The position numbers and the translations under genes are program-made. The notes under the pieces are model-generated. The model had not been told where the DNA came from, did no database searches, and saw only the letters and a list, made by a program, of their open reading frames with translations. A stretch of 64,000 nucleotides of DNA, taken from positions 434,001 to 498,000 of the forward strand of contig JADWQD010000010.1 in NCBI GenBank assembly GCA_016110215.1, given 5' to 3'. This stretch comes from Capronia americana. Lineage: Eukaryota > Ascomycota > Eurotiomycetes > Chaetothyriales > Herpotrichiellaceae. Of the stretch, positions 10,956-21,883 are shown piece by piece (the first letter of the stretch is position 1; each line of letters begins with the position of its first letter).

Positions 10956-11387
10956 TGAATCATGGAGTTACGTACGGGGAAAGACCAGGAAAGGACGAAT
11001 TCCCTCCTTTGACTCGGCGTGCTTCTCTAACGATGGAGCGTGATGGAATTCGGTTGTTGAAAATTCTGAATCTCTCTCTTCTCTTGTACAGGCCGAGGCG
11101 ACACCAGTCGCCTAGATATTATATTCATGTCCCATATTCCAAGCCGCTATGATGCCCTGATGGTATGCGGTACATCACTACTCTGGAAAGTTGAAATAAT
11201 GTTCGCGTGTACGCGCCACAGACGCCCAACCAATATTCCGTACCATGTGTTTCAAGCTGTTCTGTAGCTCCTCGCTAGTCTAAATGCCGATCAACCCGCA
11301 TTGCGATGCAACAAGATGAGATGGGGTCAGGAGGGATAGATTGATGACTCGAAAGTCATATACAGAGTGTTCCTATGCGCCGTTTCT

Positions 11388-13111
11388 TCAAGCACTGAAG
11401 TTGATGGCTCGCTTGCCGGGAGCAGCGCCGCATGACGGAGTAGCTGCAGCCGTGGCGGACAAGGAGTTCAGACTGTTGAAGCTGTCTGAGATGGCCGCTC
11501 CGTTAGCCGTGGCCGACACATCATAGTGCGTAAAGTTGACACCTGCCGCCGGGACGCTAAAGGTGGAGGAGTAAAAGGTATAATATTGGCCTGCGCAGAC
11601 GCTGGTCATGGCTTGAGGGACCACGTTGACGGTGGGCAGATTGTTGTAGGTGATAGGGTTGATCAGCTCAACGGACAGGTTGACTGGCTCGTACGCTTCA
11701 CCTGTGCGGACGGCGGCGAACACGGTGAGTTGTTGGTTTCCGGAGCCATCCACACCGGACAGGGAAGAGTATGAGGACTGAGCGAAGATCTTGTCGGAGA
11801 TGGGGTAGCCTTGGCCGTTGTTGTCGAAGGTCTGGGTACCGCCGCTGGTGAGAGTAACGAGGACGGTGAAGGTCGAAATGGATGTCGAGGCTGGGATTGT
11901 CGTGGCAAAGCTGAAGAACTATGGCATTTATTAGCTTGGATTACGTTGCGTGGATCTGATTATGGGAAACTCACAGTGAAAGTATCGTCGAACCCATTGG
12001 CATCGCCTGCAGTGGTGGCAGATATAGTATACCCACTGTTGGACGCACCGGTTCGATCCTTATAAATGAGCTGGACGCTGGCGATGGACGACGATGGAAG
12101 GTTGTTAGTGTGGATTCGGAGCTCCCCGGTGAATTCCAGGTTCTGTCCATCAGCAGCCACGTTGAGTTGCAAGTTCGTGGGCTTGAGCTCATAAGGTGTG
12201 ATGACTTCGGAGAGTTGAACTCCCCAGGGCACCGTGTTAACCATCTTCGCGAGGATGCCAGAGCAGATGTTCGCAAAGGCGTTAGGGTCAGCCAGAGCCG
12301 ACACCGTCTTTCTGTTGTTCAAGCCAAAGATACGGCCGTCGGAATAAGCAGCGGGGTTGGCACCCACCACGAGCGGGTTCCTTGTCGTGCCGTCGAGATA
12401 TTCGGTAACTACTGCGTTGTCAAATGTCGAGTTGGTGTAGTCCAGGTCCTGAACACCCAGTGGTGTGCTGTATGGAGGAACAATGTCAGGATGCTCAGCA
12501 GAATGGACGCCTCCAAGGGAGTGGCCGCATGCAACCACTTGAACCATCTCCTCAGGGCTGAAGCCCATGCGTCTGAATTGTCCGATCATCTTTGGCATTG
12601 GGTCGGTGGGCTCAGGCACGCCAACAGGTCCGGGACCTGTAGCGTCCACACGTCCGGCTCGTACAGGGACGATCGGACCACCGCAGGCTCTCACAGCCTG
12701 GTATAAGCCAACGTTGATAAGATCGGCCATGGAAGATCGACTGCTGAAGAACTGAGAATAGAAATGCAATGTGTTGTTGAAGGCAATGCCCGTGTTGGTG
12801 GGATAGATGTTCGAGTCCAGCTCAAACCCAATCGAAGCATCGGTGCCTCCGACACCGGTGGTGATGTCGAAGGGCGCCATATCATGGAAGGCCGTCCTGA
12901 CAAGACCTGCAGCTATTGAGTGCCCCGGCTCCTTGGCCATTGTGCATGGTTGTAAAAGGACGGGAAATTCTCGTGCGTTGTAGCCGTTGTTGAGGTAGAT
13001 GATATCTTCAAGATTGTCATAGGGAGAAGGCCATGTCAGACCTGACGAAGTCCCCGCGACGGAAGATACAAGGCCAAGGGCAAGAAGCCCAACGTTATCT
13101 GTTTTCCGCAT
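11388..13111 (-). CDS. Secreted haem peroxidase (plant/fungal peroxidase family) with a long C-terminal extension
   Basis: The protein has 515 residues in two exons (11975-13111 and 11388-11918) around a 56-bp intron. I chose the ATG at 13111 because it gives a clean signal peptide (MRKTDNVGLLALGLVSSVAG). A longer frame extends upstream but would bury that segment. The distal haem-pocket motif RTAFHDMA has Arg72 and His76. The glycine-rich GVGGTDASIGFE segment follows, and the proximal ligand is His197 in VACGHSLGG. These mark the family that includes lignin-type and ascomycete peroxidases, which use H2O2 to oxidise phenolic or other reductants. The catalytic core ends near residue 310. The rest (about 200 residues) is Ser/Thr-rich and looks beta-sandwich-like (for example LRIHTNNLPSSSIASVQLIY), with possible N-glycosylation sites. 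It is likely extracellular. The substrate is unknown. Confidence 0.88.
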
Positions 13112-14428
13112 GATGACGACGTGTATTGACCTGCTTCCTTTCGTGTAGGTAGATGTAGAGATTATGAGTAAACAGATTATTGAGTGAGCATGAAGGGCGC
13201 GGATGGGCAAATGAAATATAGCTAGATATAAGCAAACTGAACGAGCAACCGTAGGTTTGACTCGGGGCATGAGCAAGATGTTCGCCGGACCAGAATAGGC
13301 TGACAGCTTCATCGGCCGTCCAGCGAGATTCGATCGAGGCTGAAGCTCGTATACCTTATTTTGGGAACCCCCGAGAACAACGGTACCTTAGCTCGCTGGC
13401 AGGCCTGGATCCGTGAGCAAGATACAAGCGCAACATCGTCGGGCGTGTGACTGTTGCGGTTCTCCCCGCCATTGCTCGTGGGGATCAGCTTGCTACCCTT
13501 TTGGTAGAATTGACGGATTGAGGGTTTCTCGATTATCGTGAGTCCAGATCATTCGTCTCTTGGCATCATCCCGCGCACAGGCCTTCGGATGGCTGTTGAG
13601 CCGGCTAAGAAATCCTTCGAGTCCAAGAAGAAGCCCACGGACTCCGCCAAAGAGTTGAATCCGCACGAATGGAATTGTAGATGATTGTCAACAGGACCTC
13701 ACTTGAGCCCGTATGCAAGGCATCATCCTGTGAAGGTGGAGGCTGAACGAGGCTCAGTCGCAGCGGGCTCAGATGTGTGCCTCGGGATCTGGAGGCCTTT
13801 CCATAAAAATAACACCGGGGCAAAAGTCAATCTGACGGCGGATAGACGAATCCGAGGTCTCCATCCGCTTCAATGAGCATAGCGGTGGTGTTTCAGGGTG
13901 CTCGGTACCTGAGCCAGAGTCGCTAATCTTGCTTGATGCCTTACCTTAATCTGCTTGAACCTGCTCACCATCTTCCTGGTCGGCGAGTCGGTCAACAACG
14001 TAAGCTGACATCTCAAACAAGTCAAGTGCCAGGCGTGGTGGACATTTTCAGCGCTGCCAAGAGTCCAGCTTTGGAAAGCGCCTTCACCCGCAAAGGTGCC
14101 GGATTCGAATTGCACATATATCCTGAAGACTGGGAGAGAGCAAGCGGTGAAGCAGTTGACTCAGTTTGTCTTCATGAGGAGCCGAACTTGAAGACGTGGC
14201 GGTATCCTGCGCTAGTCCTGGTTTGTACTAGTCTGATGTGGCTGCACCGTCCGCTAGCGTCAAACTAAGGCCTTTTTGCATTTTCGCTCGAGTCTTGTAA
14301 ATCATCGTGTTTCTAACCGCGTGTTGCCGCAAGACACTGGTAAATGCGTGAGATGTGCTGTGCTGTGCGCGCTTCGCAGATATCGTGGTGAAATATGTGT
14401 AAAGCACGGAGAAGTCGGTAGCCAAGAA
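13112..14428. other. Intergenic region, divergent promoters of the peroxidase and RMP1
   Basis: The two flanking genes point away from each other. Short open stretches (for example around 13870-14260) have no motifs and no codon pattern that I trust. The frame of RMP1 is open upstream of 14429 but has no ATG there. Confidence 0.5.
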
Positions 14429-15685
14429 ATGCCTGGGAGTGGTGGAAAGCCAGGGAATGGGCCACACTCCTCGATCGACCCTTCCCCGGTTGTTGCGGCC
14501 GAAACAAAGTCGAGGAGTCCAAAGAGGCGGAAGCTCTCGCATGACTCCCCTCTAAATGGCTTCCACACACATTCATCACCACTACGGAAGACACAAACGG
14601 CTGTAGGGAGGCAGAAGCATGTCCGTCATCAACCGCCACGCCGGATTCGGTCACCGGGAGAAAGGCGTCAAATGCCAGGTCGAGTCAAAGCTGAAGCAGA
14701 TGCCAAGGCCAAAATGAGACCTTCAGTCAGGCCGTCGACCGCTGACTCCGATGGCAACATTACCACGCTGTCATTCGCCAAGAACTTGCTTGACAAAATC
14801 TGGGTCCGCAACAAAAACCAACATCGTACGCAGCCTTGGTGGAGAACAATTTCCTCCCTACGAAAAGCTACCGCTCGCCTTACGGCACTGGAGGATGAGG
14901 AACGACTTCTTAAACCCGAGGCCCAATTGCCAGGCAGCCTCAGCAGTGGCCAAACTGTCAGAAAACGATTTGAACGGGAAAGCCAACTTCGCACCGAGAA
15001 GGAAGCGTGGGTGGAGTGGATCCGTGAAGTCCTGTTGCCCAAGGCGTATCTTGGCTTCTCAGGTTTGGTGGGGGATACCCAATTCGCAAATTTGGGTGTT
15101 GTGTTGATGGGCGTGCTTGCTGATATTGTGAGCGTGACCGGTGCCCCCAAACCCTGTGAAGGAAGCGATGACGGTCTAGGAAGCACTAAGATAGCCGGAA
15201 CAGGGCAGGGCCAAGAAGTGGTTGCAAATGGTGAGGCGAGAAGGTTGGAGGCGACGAGTCTTCGGGTGACGGGACTGCAGAGCGGTGAGGTTATTGAGAG
15301 GCAGTATGATAGCGATGACATGGGAGAAATTGTGGAGAGGAATACGAGTGACGAGGATGCAAAGCGAAGGCAGATCGTCGATTCCAATGAAGAGGAAGAA
15401 GCGGCAAACACACCGATTGACGGTGGCGACTCACGGACTGCCAGCTCGACAACGCTTGTATCGAAAAAACTGAAGCAGGAGAGACCGGAAACACCAAAGA
15501 CTCAGTCAGCACCGGCTTCCGCACAAGTTGCTACTGGAAGAATGATGGTTTCCGACGAGACAGTGGCTCAGGGAAAGAGCGAGTCCGCCACACAAGTTGA
15601 CGGGAAGGCCAGCAAGCCCAAGCAAGGGAAGTCCAGGAGCAAACGCAAGAACGCAATAGATGATCTGTTCGCTGGTCTCACCTGA
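14429..15685 (+). CDS. RMP1: RNase MRP subunit RMP1
   Basis: Rmp1 is the protein that distinguishes RNase MRP from RNase P. The enzyme processes pre-rRNA and some mRNAs in the nucleolus. The predicted protein has 418 residues from the first in-frame ATG. The conserved RMP1 RNA-binding region spans residues about 117-230. Its hallmark is LDKIWVRNKNQHRTQPWW, followed by helices with RKRFERESQLRTEKEAWVEW and PKAYLGFSGLV. The N-terminal 110 residues are basic and Ser/Pro-rich (SPKRRKLS, a probable nuclear localisation signal), and the middle is acidic and disordered. The C-terminus ends in the basic plus NAIDDLF tail that I associate with this family (KSRSKRKNAIDDLFAGLT). No introns are needed. 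The gene converges with BUR1. Confidence 0.82.
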   Translation: MPGSGGKPGNGPHSSIDPSPVVAAETKSRSPKRRKLSHDSPLNGFHTHSSPLRKTQTAVGRQKHVRHQPPRRIRSPGERRQMPGRVKAEADAKAKMRPSVRPSTADSDGNITTLSFAKNLLDKIWVRNKNQHRTQPWWRTISSLRKATARLTALEDEERLLKPEAQLPGSLSSGQTVRKRFERESQLRTEKEAWVEWIREVLLPKAYLGFSGLVGDTQFANLGVVLMGVLADIVSVTGAPKPCEGSDDGLGSTKIAGTGQGQEVVANGEARRLEATSLRVTGLQSGEVIERQYDSDDMGEIVERNTSDEDAKRRQIVDSNEEEEAANTPIDGGDSRTASSTTLVSKKLKQERPETPKTQSAPASAQVATGRMMVSDETVAQGKSESATQVDGKASKPKQGKSRSKRKNAIDDLFAGLT

Positions 15686-16277
15686 GACAGTGGCGATCAC
15701 AAGCACAGGTCGATTGGGCATCAGGAGCTGAGGCTTTGCAGGAGCTGAGGCTTTGAGGGATCTGGCCTGACATTCCGAGGCATCACAATAGATATCTTCA
15801 GGCAATTGTTGTATTACGGTTTTGCTAAAAGATTACAAGATACGCTGACGCTATATATCCGTGCACGAGCTGGCCGTTTTCAAGGTCGCTGGACAGACCT
15901 AACTGTCGATTGGGTTATCGATCCTAATATCCGCCTCGGCCGCACGTTATTGATATCCATCGCTCATGTTGGCGCCTCCAAGTAGTAGGGCCCACAAGAC
16001 CCTCATAGCCGTGCGCCATACGCTAGAAGGAAAGCTGATGTCTTGTTGGGAACAAGGAGCCCGACTGCGCCGATCGCTATGCATATGCAAGAACCACCCT
16101 TCAATTCCATCGTCGTTTCGGCCTCTGCAATCCAAAGTTTGGCTACTGTTGATGCTCGTGTTGCATCTGCGCGGCTTGCATGTAGTGATAGTACTCAGCA
16201 AGGTCGTGCCTTCTTCCACTACCCTTTTCAAGGCCCTCATGGCCAGAAGCAGAACTTTGTCCAGAACCTCGTCGTCC
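15686..16277. other. Convergent 3' region between RMP1 and BUR1
   Basis: This 590-bp stretch lies between two stop codons that face each other. It has a direct repeat of GCAGGAGCTGAGGCTTTG-type sequence near 15725-15755. Open stretches antisense to BUR1 enter from the right but carry no motifs. It probably holds both 3'UTRs. Confidence 0.5.
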
Positions 16278-18176
16278 CTAGCGACGGTATGGATCCTGTC
16301 CGCCACCTGCATACCCTCTGTCTCTATCGCGATCTCTGTAGTGCCTGTCTCTGTCAGGGTCACGATCCCTATCCCGCCTGTCTCGGTCATAGTCCCGCAG
16401 TGGACTTCGACTCCTCGGCCGTCTCTCTCTGTCTCTATCTCGATCAGGTCCTTCTCGAACACCGGCGTCATCATAACGGAGTGGCTCGCCATAGTCAGGC
16501 CCAGCATCCCTATACGGTGGCCGATCATCTCTCCATCTCTGTTTTGGCGGAGCCACGTTCGGATCTGCGCTCGAATATGATGGAATGTAAGTATCTCGAT
16601 GGCCGCCTGCTGGAGCACCACCGGTTGGGGGCACTCGAGTTCTTGGCGGCAGCGGACCACGCCCATCATCACGATAAGGGGGGACATCCGGCGGACCATA
16701 ACGGTAAGGGTCGACATCTAAGGGCACAGGGCGGGGTGGTATGGAGTGCTCCACAGGAGGTCGGCGTGAGTAAGAGTCATCGTAGGGCGGAGGACGATGC
16801 GGTTGGTCATAAGGTGGCAGGTCTCGATGTGGGGGAGGATAAGAGTTCGGCCCGCGATGATCAGGGCCGCCACCGTAGGCGCCATTCGGACCGGGAGGGC
16901 CAGGAGGTCGGCGGCTGTAGCCTTGGTTGTGACCGTTGGCCGCATGAGGTGGCCTACCGCCAGGGGCTCGAGAATTTGGCCTATGATGCACGGGACCTCT
17001 GCCATCATACGGGGGAGGCCGTCCGCCAACGCCCCATTCGCCTTGCGGACCGATGCCCACAGATCCGCCAGCGGGTGCAGGTGGTCGTTTCGATTTCTGG
17101 TCACGAAATTTTCTTCGATCCAACTCGTGCGAATCTTCGAAAGAGGGTATATCTTCGGGTCGGGCAGGGTAGGGCATGCTGTGAAAGTAGGGATGTTTCA
17201 ATGCGTCGATAGCATTGATCCGTTTCCGCCAGTCAAGCTTCAGCAGTTCGCTCAGCAATGACAGAGCTAAAGGTTCGAGCTCGCGGAACTGGCGATTGAG
17301 TGTTGGCGGCGTTTGCTCAAATTCGATGATCGCCTCGGCGCCGGGGAGGTCTCGCCAACCCGGCATAGTCTCATCATTTGGCGATCCCAGCAGTTCGAAT
17401 ATCAGCTTTGCTTGGTTCAGATCACTGTCTCCCGTCAAGATGGGTTTATGCTTGAACATTTCCCCGAAGACGCAGCCCACTCCCCACATGTCAATAGCAG
17501 TGGTGTACTTGCGCAGCTGAAGCAAAAGCTCAGGTGGACGATACCACCGTGTGACGACGAGTGTGGTGTATTCTCGTGTGGCCTCTCCGCCTCCATGGCC
17601 GGGCCTCGGCGGGTCGTCGTCATAAGGCCGTGCCAGGCCAAAATCGGCAATCTGGAGAATTCCGCGATTGTTGATGAGTAGGTTGGCGGCTTTCATGTCC
17701 CGATGGAGGATCTTGTTTTCATGTAGGTATGCGCATCCCTGGAGCAGCTGCTTCATGTAACACTTGATTTGGGGCACGGTAAAGTGAACGTCGGGATTCT
17801 CAAGGAGGCCGGAGAGGTCGTGGTCCATATAAGGCGTCACCATGAACATGCTCGTCTTCTTGCTCGCATTCTTGGGCCGCTCGACTGCCATTTCTTCCAG
17901 TTTCAAGATGTTGACGTGGTCCAGTTGCTTCAAAAGCTTGATCTCCCGCAGCGCCGTGATGGGGAAGCCGTCCTTCTCATTGTGCATCAAGATCTTCTTC
18001 AGTGCCACCAATTGCCCCGTTCTCTTTGACCGTGCCTTTGAGACTTCGCCGAAGGTACCCTCACCCAGCTTGCCCATGTACTCATACTCGGTGATTTTAG
18101 AGCACCCACGGAATCGCGGCCTGCCATCGTCAAGTCGTTCAAGCGTCTTCTTCGGTCGTGGTGGATCGCCCGACAT
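16278..18176 (-). CDS. BUR1: BUR1/CDK9-type transcription-elongation kinase
   Basis: Bur1 is the catalytic subunit of the fungal P-TEFb-like kinase that phosphorylates the RNA polymerase II CTD linker and Spt5 to promote elongation. The gene is a single exon of 632 residues. The kinase domain covers residues about 30-340: glycine loop GEGTFGEVSK, Lys60, cyclin-binding helix PITALRE (72-78, the signature that gave human CDK9 its first name), catalytic HRDMKAANLL with Asp160, DFG at 178-180, and activation-loop Thr209 before RWYRPPE. The C-terminal 290 residues are low-complexity: Pro/Gly/Tyr/Arg-rich with RDRDRD stretches at the end, as in other filamentous-fungal Bur1 proteins. All catalytic residues are intact. 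The start is chosen at 18176, just before the conserved PRPKKTLERLDDGRPRF region. Confidence 0.93.
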   Translation of the reverse strand: MSGDPPRPKKTLERLDDGRPRFRGCSKITEYEYMGKLGEGTFGEVSKARSKRTGQLVALKKILMHNEKDGFPITALREIKLLKQLDHVNILKLEEMAVERPKNASKKTSMFMVTPYMDHDLSGLLENPDVHFTVPQIKCYMKQLLQGCAYLHENKILHRDMKAANLLINNRGILQIADFGLARPYDDDPPRPGHGGGEATREYTTLVVTRWYRPPELLLQLRKYTTAIDMWGVGCVFGEMFKHKPILTGDSDLNQAKLIFELLGSPNDETMPGWRDLPGAEAIIEFEQTPPTLNRQFRELEPLALSLLSELLKLDWRKRINAIDALKHPYFHSMPYPARPEDIPSFEDSHELDRRKFRDQKSKRPPAPAGGSVGIGPQGEWGVGGRPPPYDGRGPVHHRPNSRAPGGRPPHAANGHNQGYSRRPPGPPGPNGAYGGGPDHRGPNSYPPPHRDLPPYDQPHRPPPYDDSYSRRPPVEHSIPPRPVPLDVDPYRYGPPDVPPYRDDGRGPLPPRTRVPPTGGAPAGGHRDTYIPSYSSADPNVAPPKQRWRDDRPPYRDAGPDYGEPLRYDDAGVREGPDRDRDRERRPRSRSPLRDYDRDRRDRDRDPDRDRHYRDRDRDRGYAGGGQDPYRR

Positions 18177-19020
18177 GGCGCTGTAATTTCCGGGGCCCTA
18201 GACCGATCGACTATGGGCGAATATTGTTGTGCCTCGCACCCCCGAATATGACCAGATGTGTGCAGACGTGCCGATTGCGATGCGTTTGCCTTCGTTGATC
18301 GTCAAATCACTGAGGCGTAATGCTATTGACAGGGCCGCGGCCACACCAAGGGCATTTGATGCGTCATGAGGCTCAGAGATGAGATAGGTGGGAGTTCTGG
18401 CTTGATGAATGTGAGACTGTGAACGAATGCGTAGGGTGACAGTTTTCGTAGGAGGTGGGATGTCGCAGATGAAGGTCAGGTCAAACGCGACTGACTGGCG
18501 GATGGTAAGGCCAATAAGGCTGGTCCGTCTCTCTTCCTGCGCCAGACTCAACCAAGGTACGTGTTCAGAGGTGCGAGGTTGAGGGCAAGCCTGACTCTGC
18601 TCATATAAACGTTCCCTTTCGACAACATGATTATAATTGGGCGGCAGTTGGGACCCCTGCAGATTCTCCCAGATTTACGCAGATGCTCGCTTGTTCCCCG
18701 CCTGCTCCAAGGATCAAAGATGCAAATGGCGAACCTGCAGCTAGTGCCGAATGTCTGACCGTAGTTGTCCGGTGGTCCAGATTGATGGTGGACGCTGGCT
18801 TTTCCGCATGTCTCAGGGCGTCCAGCTCCCTAATTACAGCAAATAGCGTTACCTTCGCTTCCAAGGCCAATGTACAAGATGATAGATACAGGCCCAAGGG
18901 CGTAAGACTAATGTGTCGGTCTGAATAGAATAGTCAATGTGAGGACATATAGGTGTCACCTCTTCCGCTCTCAATTGTTACATCGGCCGCCATCCTCGTA
19001 CTTCGCTTCCCATCATTGCA
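18177..19020. other. Divergent promoter region of BUR1 and the MFS transporter
   Basis: The 840-bp gap separates two genes that start in opposite directions. A gene would have to be very small to fit, and none is evident. A possible TATA-like ATATAAAC lies near 18602. Confidence 0.5.
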
Positions 19021-21189
19021 ATGGCATCAAAACACCATTCTCAAGTGGATGACACGATCGAGTCGGCCGAACTGACCGCGATACAGCAGCCCCATGGCGA
19101 CGCTACCTCGAGAGGGAGCAATGAGAGAAATGGGTCAGGGTTGTCTCCTGAAGTCGTGCCTGACCCCATCCAGCGACGAAGCACATTCAGGACATTCACC
19201 GTCATGGTCGCTCTTTTTGTGAGTAGGCATAAGCTCTGGAAACAAGTCATCGGAAATATCTTGCTCAGCGCGCTGACTTTCAATGCTGTTTCATCTTCCA
19301 GTCCACTCTCTTCATCGGCGCTCTCAACACTACCGTGGTAGCGACGGCAATTCCTACGATATGCGCCGACCTCGGATCAGCAGCAGGCTACTCTTGGATT
19401 GGTGCCTCGTATGTCATTGCCACGAGCGCCTGTAGTCCTGTATGGGCCAAACTTTCAGACATATGGGGTAGGAAGCCGATCCTCCTGCTGGGGGTTGCTC
19501 TATACTTCGGGAGCTCCATTGTGTGTGCCTTGTCAAGCAGCATGGCCATGCTTATCGTGGGCCGTTCTCTCCAAGGCGTATCTGCTGGCGGGTTCATGAC
19601 CATCATCAACATTGTTGTCTCCGATCTGTTTAGCATGAGGTTCGCGCACCATCCCCCAGTGTCATGATCTCCGTTATCGCATCTGACTGACATTTCTCGT
19701 AGGAGTCGAGCACTATTTCTAGGCCTTCTTCACACGACCTGGGCTGTCGCCGGCGGAGTCGGCCCAGTATTGGGAGGCGCCTTTACCCAGCTTTTGTCGT
19801 GGAGGTGGATCTTCTGGATCAATCTTCCAATTTGCGGACCGGCGTTCTGCCTGCTATTCATTTTCCTGGATGTGCACAACCCGAAGACGAAGTTTTCTGC
19901 AGGCATCAAAGCCATTGACTGGGCGGGCAGCGTCTGCATGGTAGGCCTGATGGTGATGCTGCTGCTTGGTCTCAACTTCGGAGGCGCAGCGTACCCCTGG
20001 GACTCTCCGAAGGTCATTTGCCTCATCGGCGTCGGTGCTTTCATGATCATCTTGTTCGTGTTCAACGAAGGACGCCTAGCACGCCACCCGATAATGCCCC
20101 TTGGGGTGTTTCGAAATAAGTCCAATGTCGCGTGTCTTGCTCTTGGCTTTGTGCAGCATTTCGTACGTGGCCTCCAGTCCTGTGGCTGAAAAGCGAAAAG
20201 GGAGGCCCTATACTAACAGTGATCCAGGTCCTCAATTCCGCGGAGTACTATCTACCGCTGTATTTCCAATCCGCGAAGGGGGCATCACCGCTCCGCTCCG
20301 GACTGCTCCTCCTCCCACTGATCCTCACGGAAGCATCCACCGGTGTTGCTGGGGGGATCTATATCCACCACTTCGGGCGTTATGTCGAACTGATCTGGGT
20401 GGGCGTTGTCCTGCTCACAGTCGGTAATGGGCTCTATATCCATCTCAACGCCACGTCTTCGATAGGCTCAATCGCTGCCTTCGAAGTTCTGTCCGGTTTA
20501 GGAGTAGGTCTACTGGTAAGTCCCCCCCCTCCTCTTCGTAATTCTGTTTCGACCACAGTAGTAGCGGCTATGATGAGTACCTCTGCCGATGCACGCTCTG
20601 TAGTCACCTACATTTTTGGTCACCAGGAGATTGGACGCATGTTCTGACATCCTCACAGTTCGATCCCCCTTACATCGCTCTCCAAGCTCTAGTCTCGCAA
20701 GACGACATCGCCACGGCGACCGCCACCCTGGGAGTCATGCGCAACATCGGCGTCTCTCTATCCATCGTCATCGGCGGCGTCATCTTCCAAAACGGAATGC
20801 GTCTCCAAAAACCAACCCTACAAGCCCACGGACTGCCCTCAGACCTAGTCGACGATCTGTCCGGCCCCGACGCCGCCACGAACATCAATCTCATCTCCAC
20901 GATCGCCAACCAAGCCCAGAAGCTGGCAGTCAAGCAGGCCTTCGCGTGGAGTCTGAGGAATCTGTGGATCACATGCACTTGCATGGCGGCACTCGGCCTC
21001 TTCGCAGCCGCGCTTGTGACCAAGACGGAGCTGAGCAAAGAACATACGGAGACGAAGACAGGCCTAAAGGACCAGAAAGAGACGGCCGTGGCTCTATCTG
21101 ACGATCAGCAAGTTGTGCGCGCGCCCGCTCCCGCGCCTGCACCTGCTACCAGAGGAGGAGAAGGAGACGCACAACAGAGTATCGCCTGA
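19021..21189 (+). CDS. Major facilitator superfamily drug/metabolite exporter (DHA2-like, five exons)
   Basis: The exons I infer are 19021-19218, 19302-19639, 19703-20162, 20228-20515 and 20659-21189, giving 604 residues. Frames join exactly at each junction. The N-terminus is a cytosolic disordered stretch of about 60 residues. Membrane segments follow, with the family motif A-type loop KLSDIWGRKPILLLG after TM2, GRSLQGVSAGG in TM4, and motif-C-like GGVGPVLGGAF with WRWIFWINLP in TM5 and TM6, which is typical of 14-TM H+ antiporters. The last loop and TM pair contain FDPPYIALQALVSQDDIATAT and GVMRNIGVSLS. These exporters remove toxins, azoles or own metabolites across the plasma membrane. 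The donor of intron 2 (GTTCGC) is weak. No biosynthetic genes lie alongside, so the cargo is unknown. Confidence 0.9.
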
Positions 21190-21883
21190 AAGATAGGCTC
21201 GAAGACGAAATGGCCATCTACCGACAGATCACGACAATGGGGTGTACCTAGTACCCACTGAATCATGATCGTATCGCGGGGGCGTCCTCACCGGTAAACT
21301 TCATGATCTCCTGTAGGTCGAGCATACAGTCAACCCTACCTATGTACATATCGCTAACGATCCAGATCCAACACCAACAAGCGAAGCAGTTTCCACGGCC
21401 TCGAGCACCCAGGCGCTAGTGCCTACGACAGTTTGGAACAACAGCCATAGAGGATCTAGATGCGAAGCCGGGATAAATCAAGCAACACTCATCCTGTCGA
21501 CGGACCGCCTCGGTCTGAATATGCCGGAACGGGCGCATGAAAAGCGTATACACACGATGCGAGGGGCGGAGAATCTCCTGGCCTGGGCCTTTGTTGAGGC
21601 AATCGGGTGCCTGAGACGGGTGGAGTGTTTCCATGCGGAAAGGAAGTATGACTCAACTTGTTGTGTGCGCGCCGTTCATGTCCGTTTAAATGGATAACTA
21701 GCTACACATACACCTTGCTTGCCAGCTAGCCGGTCAGTTCTGTGCAGGGATTTGGAATTTTAGATATCAAAAACACGCATATGCAAACCCGCTCGGCTCA
21801 TAGATGCATTGCTACTTTTCCTTGCTGTGGCACCGTCATAAAAGGTTTGCTTGTTTTTTCCCTTGAGCCCTTCACGCCCAGAG
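21190..21883. other. Convergent 3' region between the MFS exporter and Tudor-SN
   Basis: No coding signal was recognised in these 694 bp. Short open stretches lack motifs. Confidence 0.5.

Larger units (their letters stand above)
9926..11387. other. Long intergenic region rich in microsatellites, no gene seen
   Basis: This 1.46-kb region lies upstream of the SDR and downstream of the peroxidase. It contains many short tandem repeats and CGTACGTA-like words, but no open frame with recognisable protein features. It probably carries the SDR promoter (up to about 10200) and the 3' region of the peroxidase gene. Confidence 0.5.

Noticed and set aside
13112..13312. Longer N-terminus for the peroxidase starting at 13312
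   Set aside because: It would place 67 residues before a good signal peptide; the ATG at 13111 gives a normal secreted protein.
14668..15411. 247-codon minus-strand open frame
   Set aside because: Antisense to RMP1; no motifs, whereas the plus strand encodes the conserved domain.
16043..17212. 389-codon plus-strand open frame
   Set aside because: It is exactly antisense to the low-complexity tail of BUR1; the arginine/proline codons leave the opposite strand free of stops. No domains, no ATG-context support.
6731..21189. A secondary-metabolite cluster (Zn2Cys6 regulator, SDR, peroxidase, MFS exporter)
   Set aside because: No backbone synthase (PKS, NRPS, terpene cyclase) is present and core genes RMP1 and BUR1 lie between the candidates.
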